Shown piece by piece: positions 12,953-23,935 of a stretch of DNA of 64,000 nucleotides. Each line of letters starts with the position of its first letter. Position 1 is the stretch's first letter. The notes under the pieces are model-generated. The model saw only the letters and a list, made by a program, of their open reading frames with translations. It did no database searches and was not told where the DNA came from. Both the position numbers and the translations under genes were made by a program. The DNA is from Kingdonia uniflora (lineage: Eukaryota > Streptophyta > Magnoliopsida > Ranunculales > Circaeasteraceae): the NCBI GenBank assembly GCA_014058105.1, contig JACGCM010002460.1, positions 496,001-560,000 of the forward strand. The letters run 5' to 3'.

Positions 12953-13290
12953 TAATTGTGGAAGTTACAAAGGGTTTGAGTGTCAGTAAAGTCAGTGTAA
13001 TTGTGGAAGTTGTAAAGGTTTGAGTGTCAGTAAAGTCAATGTAATTGTGGAAGTTGTAAAAGGTTTGAGTGTCTGTAAAGTTAATGTAATTGTAAAAGGT
13101 TTGAGTGTCTGTAAAGCCAATGTAATTGTGGAAGTTGTAAAAGGTTTGAGTGTCTGTAAAGTCAATGTAATTGTGGAAGTTGTAAAAGGTTTGAGTGTCT
13201 GTAAGGTTGTTGTAATTGTAGAAGTTGTAAAGGTTCGAGTGTCTATAAAGCCAATGTAATTGTAAAAGGTTGGAGTGTCTGTAAAGTCGG
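12953..13290. repeat. 45-bp minisatellite, array 1
   Basis: About seven to eight imperfect copies of a 45-bp unit lie here (core tttgagtgtctgtaaagtca, then atgtaattgtggaagttgtaa). Some copies lack about 18 bp, giving shorter spacing. The unit length is a multiple of three, so one frame stays open; that frame is an artefact. A related array lies at 20509-20710. Confidence 0.85.
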
Positions 13291-13476
13291 AGTTGTAGGT
13301 TTATACTTGTTAGTGCAACTTCTGGAGATTTTCATGTGTTGTAGAGTATTTTTGAGATCTAACGAGGTGCTTGAGAAATCTTCCCTGGCACACGAGGTGG
13401 TGCTGATTTTGTTTGTTCATTTGTGTTGGTGAGCTTGGTCAACTTTTAAGGTATTTTCCATGATGGTTTTAAATCT

Positions 13477-16359
13477 CCTTTTGTAGTGCCCCGCTTTTTG
13501 TTATAACTAGTTGTGTAGTAGTTGTGGTTTAAACTCGTTGCACCCGGTAGTACGTGATCTTAACTCTAGTTCCCCTAACCCATTCAACCCACCACCGAAA
13601 TAACTCCTTGCTTCTCTCCTTCTTCTCCCTATTTCTCCTCCATCAACCTTCTCCAATCTCTCTTTCTCTCTCTAGAATCTCATCGGAGAACAACATTATG
13701 CCGGTTGGATTCCGACCTATAACCTCCCACTTCTCCTTTCAATCTCAAACCCATCTTGGTTAAATCTAATTTTGTTGAATTTGAAGATGCTTTGGCAAGG
13801 TTGATGATTGAAGTAAGATGCAGTAAATTCCTTCTCCGTCCATTTACCCAAGGCAAGTACTCTTATCCCTTCTCATATGCTTTGATTAGAGAATGGATTC
13901 ACACTTGTAGAGATTATTTCTTTTGGTTTACTTGATTCCATGTTCATGTAATTTATCTTGTTTAGTTACTGATGCTCCAGTTCGTAATGTTCTTGTCATT
14001 GATTGATCAATTCATGTTAAGTATCTTCTAGCACATATGCTTAGGGATTATATCTTGAACCATGAAGCCTAATGTGTGATTTCAGATCTGAACCTCAGCC
14101 TTGTTAGTACTAAATTTCATTAGAACAATTGCTAGCCTAATTCAATTATACTTTGTGAGCAAATATACCCTGATCCGCGATTGTTTTTGGACTCATGTTT
14201 AAGAAAGAACCTATGTTTTACTGATATAGTTTAATTTCCTGGTTGTACATATGACTTGGGGTTCTTAAGGGTTTCATTGTGTATAAAGCTAGTATTCATT
14301 TTCGTGTTTCCTTAGGGTTCTATATCCACCATCAGTATGCAAGTTGGACTTAACTAGTATATTAGAGAACTATTGTATTAGTAGAAGGACTAGATAACCT
14401 AGATTATGAATAGACTAAGCCAATCTTAGATTACCATATGATGATGTCTCAGTGATTGAGGTTGGAATTGAATACGAAACTAATATGGAGTTGTTAACTA
14501 GAGGCATAAGTTCTTCCGATTAGATCTGATTTTATTGATATAGACTTGGAAGATGTGTTACATATATTGGATGAATTGCCATACTATAATCTGGATTATC
14601 ATAAGAGCATACCTATGGAGTATCTCATTTGGCTGGTGTAATAACTACTTGTCCGAGCGCCATTAAATACGATGTAGTAAGAATATACATTATGTAAGTA
14701 ATAGATCATACGCTGAGCGATGTTGTATTTTCCTCATGTTAGTATACAAAAGCGAAGGGTATATCTAAGGTATATAAGAATATTTAACTGACCAGGAGTT
14801 GTGATGTGTGTGCATAAGCTTGTAATAAGGGTTTAGTATGATATAGGCTAGAATTCGAGAATTATGTATTTAAATGAATTTGAGGAGTATCTTTTTATAA
14901 GTAGGTCTTTTTAGTTGGTTGGTATAGCATTAACTTCTTATATCAGTTTGGTTTGTGGATATGAAGATTCTTCATTGTGCATTGGCATCTAGTTAACTTT
15001 GTAAATAGTATTTGGAGAAGTTCAGGATTGGAGACTCTGAAATAGTGGCTTCCTATACAATTTATGAGGTTGATCAAATATGATAGTTGCATGAGCGTTG
15101 TTCAATAATCATCACAAGATATTGTGCTAGTGATAAGAACTTTGTACTGAATGGATTTTCCATGATTCAGTAGTACGTGACTTAGATTCGCTTTGACGCT
15201 TAAGGTTTCCTTTTGATATAGTCGCACTTATTGGGCATGTTACGACAGATAGCATTGGATGTTGGAGCTTTACTTCATTTGATAGAGTCCCCACTTGTTA
15301 TTAAAGTGAGGGTAGATAGATCATCTGGTCGTAAGAACGGTAGGTCTTTGGATTTAGTCCCAGATGCTGATTAGGCAGGGGCAAACAGATCATTTGATTC
15401 GTATAGGATTCAGACTTCTTCCTTTCCATTATGTTAGGATAAGTTCGAGTTAATGTACACAGTAGGGCTATGCAGTTACGGTCCTTGGGTTCGAGTCCCT
15501 AAACCAAATATGAGGTAACTGTTTATCAGTTTTCCCGGGTTGCAAGTCCCTAAATTCTTTCCCGGTTACTTCTCGGCTGCATGCTTCGCGAGCATCCCGT
15601 GGGCAGATCCTTAAAAGTTGAAAATAAAACAGGCTTTAGACCTGTAGGTTGAAATTCCTTGAACACCCTGATCAGGTGCATTACTCGCTAATTCCTGGCT
15701 CACTAAAAAGGAATCCGCCAATCCCTGGCTCGCCAATAAGGGATACGCTTCTGATTGAGGACAGAAGGGTGCGAGAGTGTGGTCCCACTGAATTAAAAGT
15801 GACCCTGTGTACGTGACTTCCAAATTCTTTTTCCTCATTAACTGTACTTCTTAGGTCGTAGTAGTTAGATCTAAGTTTAGGCTATCGTTGATACCTTGGT
15901 AGGATATTTGTTTGACTTAGACTGCCTCCTTAGAACTCGTAGCTTGGTTGATATTCTCCTATACTTCCGTTAGAATCTTCATGTCTCTTTTCTGTGTTTA
16001 TCTTGGTCTATCATGTCTTATGACCTTGGATATTTGTACTTGCTGGGCGTTGCTTGCTGACGTCTTGCGCATATATACTTTTTCAGGTGAATTGTTGCGG
16101 TAGCGATACTAGTAGTTGGAGCAAGCTGGATTTGCATCTTTTGGAGTTCTGGCTATCCTTGTGGTATTATTTATCATTTCTATCTCTTTTAGATTTTCTT
16201 CCGCTGCGTAGTTTCTTAGTGTTCTAGATGTATTTACGATTTATTTTAAATTGTAGTACGTCTTTTGGGGGTTCATCTTTAGGATGCCCGACGTTACACC
16301 TCAGAATTCGCGTTCTTAATAGTTTATTAAGAAGCCAATTTTGGGGGCGTGACACCTTT
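13477..16359. mobile_element. Solo LTR of a Ty3-type retrotransposon with 5-bp target-site duplication
   Basis: The element proper is 13482-16354 (2873 bp). It begins tgtagtgccccgc and ends ggggcgtgaca, edges typical of the long LTRs of plant Ty3 (Tekay/Del-like) elements. CCTTT flanks it at 13477-13481 and 16355-16359. The paralogous site near 20890-20900, in the second duplication unit, is uninterrupted (aaatctcattttatc), which shows the empty target directly. No gag-pol frame, primer-binding site or second LTR is present inside, so this is the product of LTR-LTR recombination. The lineage call is from edge motifs and length only. Confidence 0.85.
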
Positions 16360-19300
16360 TATCTTATCATATCTTTCGAAGTCAAGTACGTAATTCTAAA
16401 GATCTCTACTTTATGGTGTCATGATTGAAGCAGATAGTGTTGATGCTTATTCAGCGAGACCAAATCTTTTCCTGGGCATCTTTCATCAATTGTGGTATCT
16501 GTGTCTCGTAAATAATCTTAACGGGATAAGCTATCGTATAAGAACTGGAGGTCAATTTGGGGAAGGTATGTATGATAAACAAGAATGGTAAATATATTTT
16601 TGTCTTGGAAGCCATTTCATACTTCATGCTTGCCTTGGTCTACAATCTATTTTCCAACTTATATTATATTCCGGTGTACTTAAAGTTAAATAGAGGGATT
16701 TGAGATGATTATATGTTTCCCTTTGGGATGGATTTGTTACTGATGGCATATTGTGAGAGATTGGGAGATACTTATGAGGGGTAAAGATACTTATTTGTAA
16801 CCTCTTATCATAGAAAACATTAGAGGTTTCTCCAAAATGTGTAAAATAGGTATCTAACTTTGTTTTTTTGTATCATTTATAGTTCGTGCGTGCTTTCGAA
16901 TGTAATAATGGTCTTAGATAAAACTTGAATTTACCGACTGCATTTGAGATATCCCACTTTTTTTTTTTTTTTTAAATATATGAAATGGGGTTACTTTGTT
17001 ATTGAGTTAACCATTTTTCAATTTTAGTCTTGGATTACTTTATTCTTGATAGATATTACGAATTTTTTGTAATTATATTTATTATTGATATTACAGGATG
17101 CCAGGGGAAATGATGTGGACCTAAGCACATTCACGGGGAAGGTTCTATTGATTGACAGTGTTGCATCACAATGGTATACCATGTCCTCTTCTCACATCTC
17201 CCGTCTCTTTTTTGCCTAGGATTTATTTGCACCATAGTTAAGCTTTTTGGTTTGCACCTTTTTTTCTTTTTTTTTTTCTGTAGTACTTAATGTAGTGTTT
17301 ATCGATTTGGTTGGTACAGCTGATTGACCAAAGTTCTGTTGTTTACAGATCATTCATTCTACGATTTTGTTGATGTTGCCAGCATCCACATGAACAAGAT
17401 ATTGCTGTTTACTTCGACATATGTTAATCAAGTTATATCTGTTTGGCTTACAGGCAAGAAGAATACCATGTTGCAGACTGTGTTACCTCCAGAAAAGGTC
17501 TTTGTAATACCAAATGCCGTGGATACAACAATATTTAATCTGCTCCAGAGCGACTTAACAACCATGAAATTGTTATAGTTGTGATAAGTAGATTAGTATC
17601 CGGAAGGCTGCAGATCTGCTTATTGGATTCATTCTAGAAATATGCCATTGGCACCTAAAGGTGAATTGTTTTGTCTTTATTTGTTTTTCCTGTTTACTTT
17701 TTCTTCTTGCATGAGATAACAGTTTATGACTTTATGGTGTGTTACTTGGGCATGTAATAAACATTTGATTGTCGTCGCCTAAAGCCTTTTTTTTCATGTT
17801 CGGTTTGCATATTTTCTTTAAACTTTTGACTTCATGTTTTGTACGGGAGTTACCACGTTGGCTTACCTCTTTATATTTTATTTTTGCTGCTTTTTTACCT
17901 TTTTGAAAAATTGTTGAAGGTTGTGTACATCTCATTGATTTATGGGCATCCCTTTTATTTAGATAATATTTCCATTTGCAGCAATAAGATATTTTGACTT
18001 TGATTCCTACTATCTAAAAAAAACCTTTTCGTGGGATTTGCTGCTAAAAAAACTTGTTGTTGTCTAATCGTGATCATGTACTAGGGTCAATATATATCTT
18101 ATAATTGACAGTCATGTACTAAATACTAAGTTCCTTAAACTACTGAGGTCAATGATCTCATTTGTCAACTTTTGTTTCCAGGTTAGTTTATGGTCGGAGG
18201 AGATGGACCAAAAGAGTGCGTCTGGAAGAGATGAGGGAAAATTATTCTCTTCACGATCAATTTAAAATAGTGGGAGCTGTTCTACGTGCTCAGGTGCGGT
18301 CTGTACTTATTCTTTGCATATATTCTTAATTAGGTAATCTCATTATTCATTGTGATTTGTGGATTCAATCTGTTCAGGAGTTGTAGGTTTAGTGCAAAAT
18401 TATCTCCATTATTGTACATAAGAGCCCCCCAGTTTTCTGTTTTCTGTTGCCTGTTGGATCAGCACCTTCATATAACTATTTATTTTCTTGAGAGGATGTA
18501 TATATAATTATACACTATATATTAAGGTGTATGTGTGTATGTCTGCATATCATTATATGTTAGAGTTGAGAATGCCGTGCAATACTACTACATGTTAAGG
18601 TGTAGTGAGTTATTAACTGGTTATGACTTCTACTTAAATCTGCAGGGCACGCTAACAAAATTAAAATATAAAAGTCAATCTTTCTCCCTGATTTTCAAGA
18701 CATAAGTCTTAAAAGTTAAAAATAGTATGTACAACGCAATAATTCAAGTATACGAGTATTTCATGATACATGTCACTGATATAAGATAAATTCGAGAGTT
18801 CTATCGAACATTGTGAACCACGTTCCATGATCAACATAGTGCAAACATTGCAATGTATTGAATATATAATGTCAAGTATAATAATAATGCGACATCAGTT
18901 AATTTTTTTTCATTGGTAAACATAAAATCTATATTGTAGTTGGATTTGATTTATATTGAATTAATCATGTACAATTTTAATGCCACAAATAATAGAGTAT
19001 AAAAAATAAATTAAAAGGAGAATGAAACTTGATGAATATCAAATTATACTGCTATAGAAAATTTTGAGTTTTGGTGCAAAGATACGAAAATATGGCAAGA
19101 TATCTATAATACTAGCCAAAATCTTTTGATTTACTTTTCTAATAATCGGTGTTGGTAATGGACCGTTATTTCAGCCCAAGAGGTATATGGCATTCATACA
19201 TGCTTTGTCCAAGAGCCCACACGTAGCTTGTAAGAAAGTAATTATGTTGTTTCGTTGTGTTTTAATGCAATTTTCTGACAGATGCGTTGTGTATAGCCAT

Positions 19301-20505
19301 ATTGGAGGCTGCTAGTTGTGGATTGTTAATTATCAGTACACGAGTAGGAGGTGTTCCAGAGGTATGCAACTTACGATTTAATTTTCCTGGCTTTGTTGTT
19401 TAACGATCCCTAATCCTAAACGCACAAACACATACGGGGTATCGACCAAGTACCCTGTAACCCAAAACATTTTGGAAGGGCTCTATTTCTTATTATTAAG
19501 TAAGGATTGCATTTTAAGATAACTCACAAAAAAACATTAGCTTTCTCATAACTCCTATCTCTTTGTAAACCACAGGTTCTTCCTGGCGACATGGTTGTAC
19601 TAGCTGAACCAATTTTTAGATATGGTAAAAGCAATTCCAAAGGCTATTTACATTCTTTCCAAGATCGACCTAGAAGTGATTCACTTCCGCGTGAGTGACT
19701 TCACATGATACAGGTATTAATAGTAATTTTTTTTATTGTTACCAGATCGATGGATGTGAGCCTCTACATATCTCTCTTTTCTGCTAGATGAAAAATTGTA
19801 CAGTTGGCATGATGTGACAAAAAGGACGGAAGTTGTCTATGAATGCGCATTTAGGTAAAAATTTCATTACTCTACGATTCATGAATTGGTAATCAAAATT
19901 ATTATATATACCATACAGACTTATAGTTTTAGCTATTGGAGTTCTTCATGTTCATTATCTTTTTGGTTGCTCAAAAATCAAAATCATTCGATCTTTAAGA
20001 TTCCGATTGTAAATTCATCCATTGACAGTTTGCCACAAGCAACACCAGCATAACGTTCTCCTTAAAATTACATAATGAAGGGCATGTTTGTTATGAGCCA
20101 TGAACGTCTGGAATAACACTTTGCATATGTTTATTATTGTAACCAAACAACATGTTTGTTTTCTCTCTCAAAACATACATGTTTTGTTTGTCAGTATGTA
20201 GATGCATGCATAACTTGTTTCCTTCCCTCCAATACATGGTTTTCCTCACAAAGTAATTCCAAATTTGATACAGAAAAACTTGAATACTTTAAATCACCAC
20301 CAACCTTATGGCCAACATCGATTCGTGAATATAGGTAGCTTTCTTCTTCCTTTCTTTTTGTCAAATTTTCTCTTCCCTCTTTATCTTTCACTTTTGTTTT
20401 CATTTTTTTATGCTATCTTTCTCCGTTTCCCCTTGTTTTTCCTGTAATCCGTATTTCCCTTTGTCGTGTTGCATTACATAAATGTAAGGAAGTTGGTGGC
20501 ATTAC
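16360..20505 (+). pseudogene. GPX-exon/PIG-A chimeric pseudogene, copy 1
   Basis: A 77-nt exon at 17097-17173 with intact splice borders encodes the glutathione-peroxidase segment DARGNDVDLSTF and the following VASQ. Downstream in the same orientation lie exon remnants of PIG-A, the catalytic subunit of GPI-GlcNAc transferase: 17321-17578 (FTDHSFYDF, IHMNKILLFT, VFVIPNAVDT), about 17580-17660, 18181-18292, 19282-19361 ([15 protein letters not shown]), 19576-19714 (VLPGDMVVLAEP) and 19788-19857 (SWHDVTKRTEVVYE). Frameshifts and stops interrupt several exons. The PIG-A N-terminus and the rest of GPX are missing. The unit ends near 20505, where the second minisatellite begins. This is clearly non-functional for either parent. 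Confidence 0.85.
17097..17173 (+). pseudogene. Glutathione peroxidase exon relic, copy 1
   Basis: The reading frame gives GNDVDLSTF then GKVLLI and VASQ, the signature just before the catalytic Cys region in plant GPX proteins. The Cys-Gly that should follow VASQ is replaced (Trp). The exon is bounded by ttacag and gtatac splice-like borders. Confidence 0.8.
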
Positions 20506-20508
20506 TGT

Positions 20509-20710
20509 AGAAGTTGTAAAAGGTTCGAGTGTCAGTAAAGTCAATGCAATTGTGGAAGTTTTAAAAGGTTGAGTGTCACTACAGTCAATGTAATTGTGGA
20601 AGTTGTAAAAGGTTTTAGTGTCTGCAAAGTCAATGTAATTATGGATGTTGTAAAAGGTTTGAGTGTCTGTAAAGTCAATGCAATTGTTAAAGGTTCGAGT
20701 GTCTGTATAG
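20509..20710. repeat. 45-bp minisatellite, array 2
   Basis: About four to five imperfect copies of the same unit as at 12953-13290, followed by the same unique sequence (gtaggtttat...cacgaggtggtgctgat) that follows array 1 at 13290-13475. It therefore marks the start of duplication unit 2. Confidence 0.85.
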
Positions 20711-22573
20711 TTAGAGTCGTAGGTTTATGTTTGTTAGTGCAAGTCCTGGAGATTGTTATGTGTTGTAGAGTATTCTTGAGATTTGATGAGGTGCTTGAAA
20801 AATCTCCCTTGGCACACGAGGTGGTGCTGATTTGTTTGTTCATTTGTGCTGGTGAGCTTGGTTAACTTTTTAAGGTATTTTCCATGATGATTTTAAATCT
20901 CATTTTATCTTATCATATCTTCTGAAGTTAAGTACGTAATTATAAAGATCTCTGCTTTATGGTGTCATGATTGAAGCAGATAGTGTTGATGCTTATTCAG
21001 CGGGACCAAATCTTTTCTTGGATATCTTTCGTCGATTGTGGTATCTGTATCTCGTAAATAATCTTAACGGGATAAGCTATTGCATAAGAACTGGAGGTTA
21101 ATTTGGGGAAGGTATGTACAATAAAACAAGATTGGTAAACATATTTTTTGTCTTGTAAGCCATTTCATACTTCATGCTTGCCTTGGTCTGCAATCTATTT
21201 TTCCTACTTATATTATATTTTGTGTACTTAAAGTTAAATAGAGGGATTTGAGATGATTATATGTTTCCCTTTGGGATGGATTTGTTACTGACGACATATT
21301 GTGAGAGATTGGGAGATACTTATGAGGGGTAAAGATACTTATTCGTAACCTCTTATCATAGAAAACATTAGAGGTCTCTAAAATGTGTAAAATAGGTATT
21401 TAACCTAGTTTTTTTTTTGTTTTTTCATCTATAGTTATTGCGTGCTTTCGAGTGTAATAATGGTCTTAAGAAACTTGAATTTACCGACTGCATTAGATAT
21501 ATCCCCTTTTTTTAAAATATATGAAATGGGGTATACCTTGTTATTGAGTTAACCATTTTTCAATTTTAGTCTTGGATTACTTTATTCTTGATAGATATTA
21601 CAATCTTTTGTAATTATATTTATTATTGATATTACAGGATGCCAGGGGAAATGATGTTGACCTAAGCACATTCAGGGGGAAGGCTCTGTTGATTGTCAGT
21701 GTTTCATCACAATGGTATACCATGTCGTCTTCTCACATCTCCCGTCTCTTTTTTGCCTAGGGTTTATTTGCACCATAGTTAAGCTTTTTGGTTCGCTTTT
21801 TGTTTTTCTTTTTCTTTTTCTGAAGTACTTAATGTAGTGTTTATTGATTTGGTTGGTACAGCTAATTGACCAAAGTTCTGTTTACAGATCATTCATTCTA
21901 CGGTTTTCCTGATATTGGCGGCCTCCACATGAACAAAATATTGCTGTTTACTTTTGCAGATGTTAATCAAACTATATCTGTTTCGCTTACTAGCAAGGTA
22001 AATACTGTGTTGCAGTCTTTGTTACGTCCAGGAAAGGTGTTTGTAATACCAAATGGCGTGGATACAGCTATGTTTAGACCTGCTCCAGAGCGACTCAATC
22101 ACCATGAAATAGTTATAGTTGTGATAAGTAGATTCGTATCCGAAGGGTGCAGATCTGCTTGTTGGAGTCATTCTTGAAATATGCCATTTGTACCCAAAGG
22201 TGAATTGTTTTGTTGTTATGTGTTTTTTCCATTCACTGTTTCTCCTTGCATGAGAAAAAAGTTTATGGTGTGTTACTTGGGCATGTATAAACATTTGGTT
22301 GGCGTCAACTAAAGCCTTTTTTTTCATATTCGGTTTGCATGTTTTTATCTTTCTTTTCATTATACTTTTGGTTCCATTGTAGGGGAGTTACCATGTTGGC
22401 TTACCCCTTTATGTTTTATTTCTGCTGCTTCTTACCTTTTTGAAAAATCGTTAAGGTTGAGTACATATCATCGATCTTTATCTTTTATTTAGGAAATTTC
22501 CATTTGCAGCAATGAGACATTTTGACTTTGATTCCTACTATCTAAACTAGAATCAAGAACTCAACCTCGCGCA

Positions 22574-22611
22574 CCCCCCCCCCCCCCCCCCCCCCCCCCC
22601 CTTCTTTTAAT
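22574..22611. repeat. Homopolymer run of 38 C
   Basis: An uninterrupted poly-C (poly-G on the other strand) tract lies in an intron-like part of pseudogene copy 2. The corresponding part of copy 1 (about 18010-18040) has no such tract. Its true length is doubtful, since runs like this are hard to sequence. Confidence 0.9.
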
Positions 22612-23529
22612 TTACACTATGTTGTGCAAATTGCTGCTTAAAAAACTGGGTGTTGTGTACTCGTGATCATGTACTAGGGTAAACGGTCAATATATGTCTT
22701 ACAATTAACTGTCATACACTAAATTCTAAGTTCCTTTAAACTACTGAGGTCAATGATCTCATTTGTTAACTTCTGTTTCCAGGTTCTTTTCATTATCGGA
22801 GATGGACCAAAAGAGTGCTTCTGGGAGAGATAAGGGAAAAGCATTCTCTTCAAGATCAAGTTAAAATGGTGGGTTTTCTGTTGCCTGTTGGATCATCACC
22901 TTCATATAACTCTTTTTCTCTTGGGAATGTATATTTAATTATGCATTATATATTAAGGTGTGTATCCTTGCGCGTGTGTGTGTGTGTCTGCATATCATTA
23001 TATGTTAGAGTTGAGGATGCAGTGTGATACTATATGCCAGTTATTAACTGGTTACAATTTCTACTTAACTCTACAGGGAACGTTAACGACAATTATTATA
23101 CAAAAGTTAATCTTTCTCCCTGATTTTCAAGACATAAGTCTTATAAACTCTATGTATGCGCAATAGTTCAAGGATATGAGTATTTCATGATACATGCCAC
23201 TGTTATAACTTATACGATAAGCTCGAGAGTTCTATCCAACATTGTGAGCCACTTGCCATGTTCAACATAGTGCAAACATTGCGATATATTGAATATATAA
23301 TGTTAAATATCATCATAGTTAATTTTTCTTTAGTAAACAAAAAAAAGTATTGTAGTTAGATTTGATTTAATATTGAATAATCGTGTACAATTTTAACATC
23401 ACAAATAATTAGTATAGAAAAATAATTTGAAAGGAGAAAGAATCTTGATGATTATCAAATTACACCTCTACAGAAAATTTTAATTTTTGCTGCAAAATAC
23501 GAAAATGTGGCAATGATGTGGATCTAAGC

Positions 23530-23935
23530 ACACGAAAATACGAAAATATTACTTTATTTTTGTAAGATAGATAGATATTACAAATCTTTTTTAATTTTTT
23601 ATTATTGATATTACAGGATACCAGGGGCAATGATGTGGATCTAAGCACATTCAGGGGAAGGTTTTGTTGATTATCACTTGTTAGTGTTGCATCACAATGG
23701 TATACCATGTTCTCTTCTGACTTCTCCAGTCCCTTTTTTGCCTTGGGCTTATTTGCACAATAGTTGAGCTTTTTGGTTCGCTTCTTATTGTTTTATCTGA
23801 AGTATTTAATGAGTATTTATCAATTTGGTTGGTACAGCTGATTGACCAAAGTTCTGTTTACAGATCATTCATTCTACGGTTTTCTTGATATTGGCGGCCT
23901 CCACATGAACAAGATATTGAAGTTTACTCCTAATT
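23530..23935 (+). pseudogene. Third partial GPX/PIG-A copy nested in copy 2
   Basis: The GPX exon recurs at 23617-23699 (gataccaggggcaatgatg start, caatg end). After an intron-like gap comes the first part of PIG-A exon A at about 23838-23930 (ttctgtttacagatcattca). It breaks off in the middle of the exon and rejoins sequence leading to the next PIG-A exon. It looks like a local internal duplication of about 0.4 kb. Confidence 0.75.

Noticed and set aside
13020..13259. 79-codon open frame across the minisatellite
   Set aside because: The 45-bp unit is a multiple of three, so one frame stays open by arithmetic. The peptide is a plain repeat.
15470..15510. tRNA-like B box (gggttcgagtccc)
   Set aside because: No matching A box or cloverleaf, and it lies within the solo LTR.
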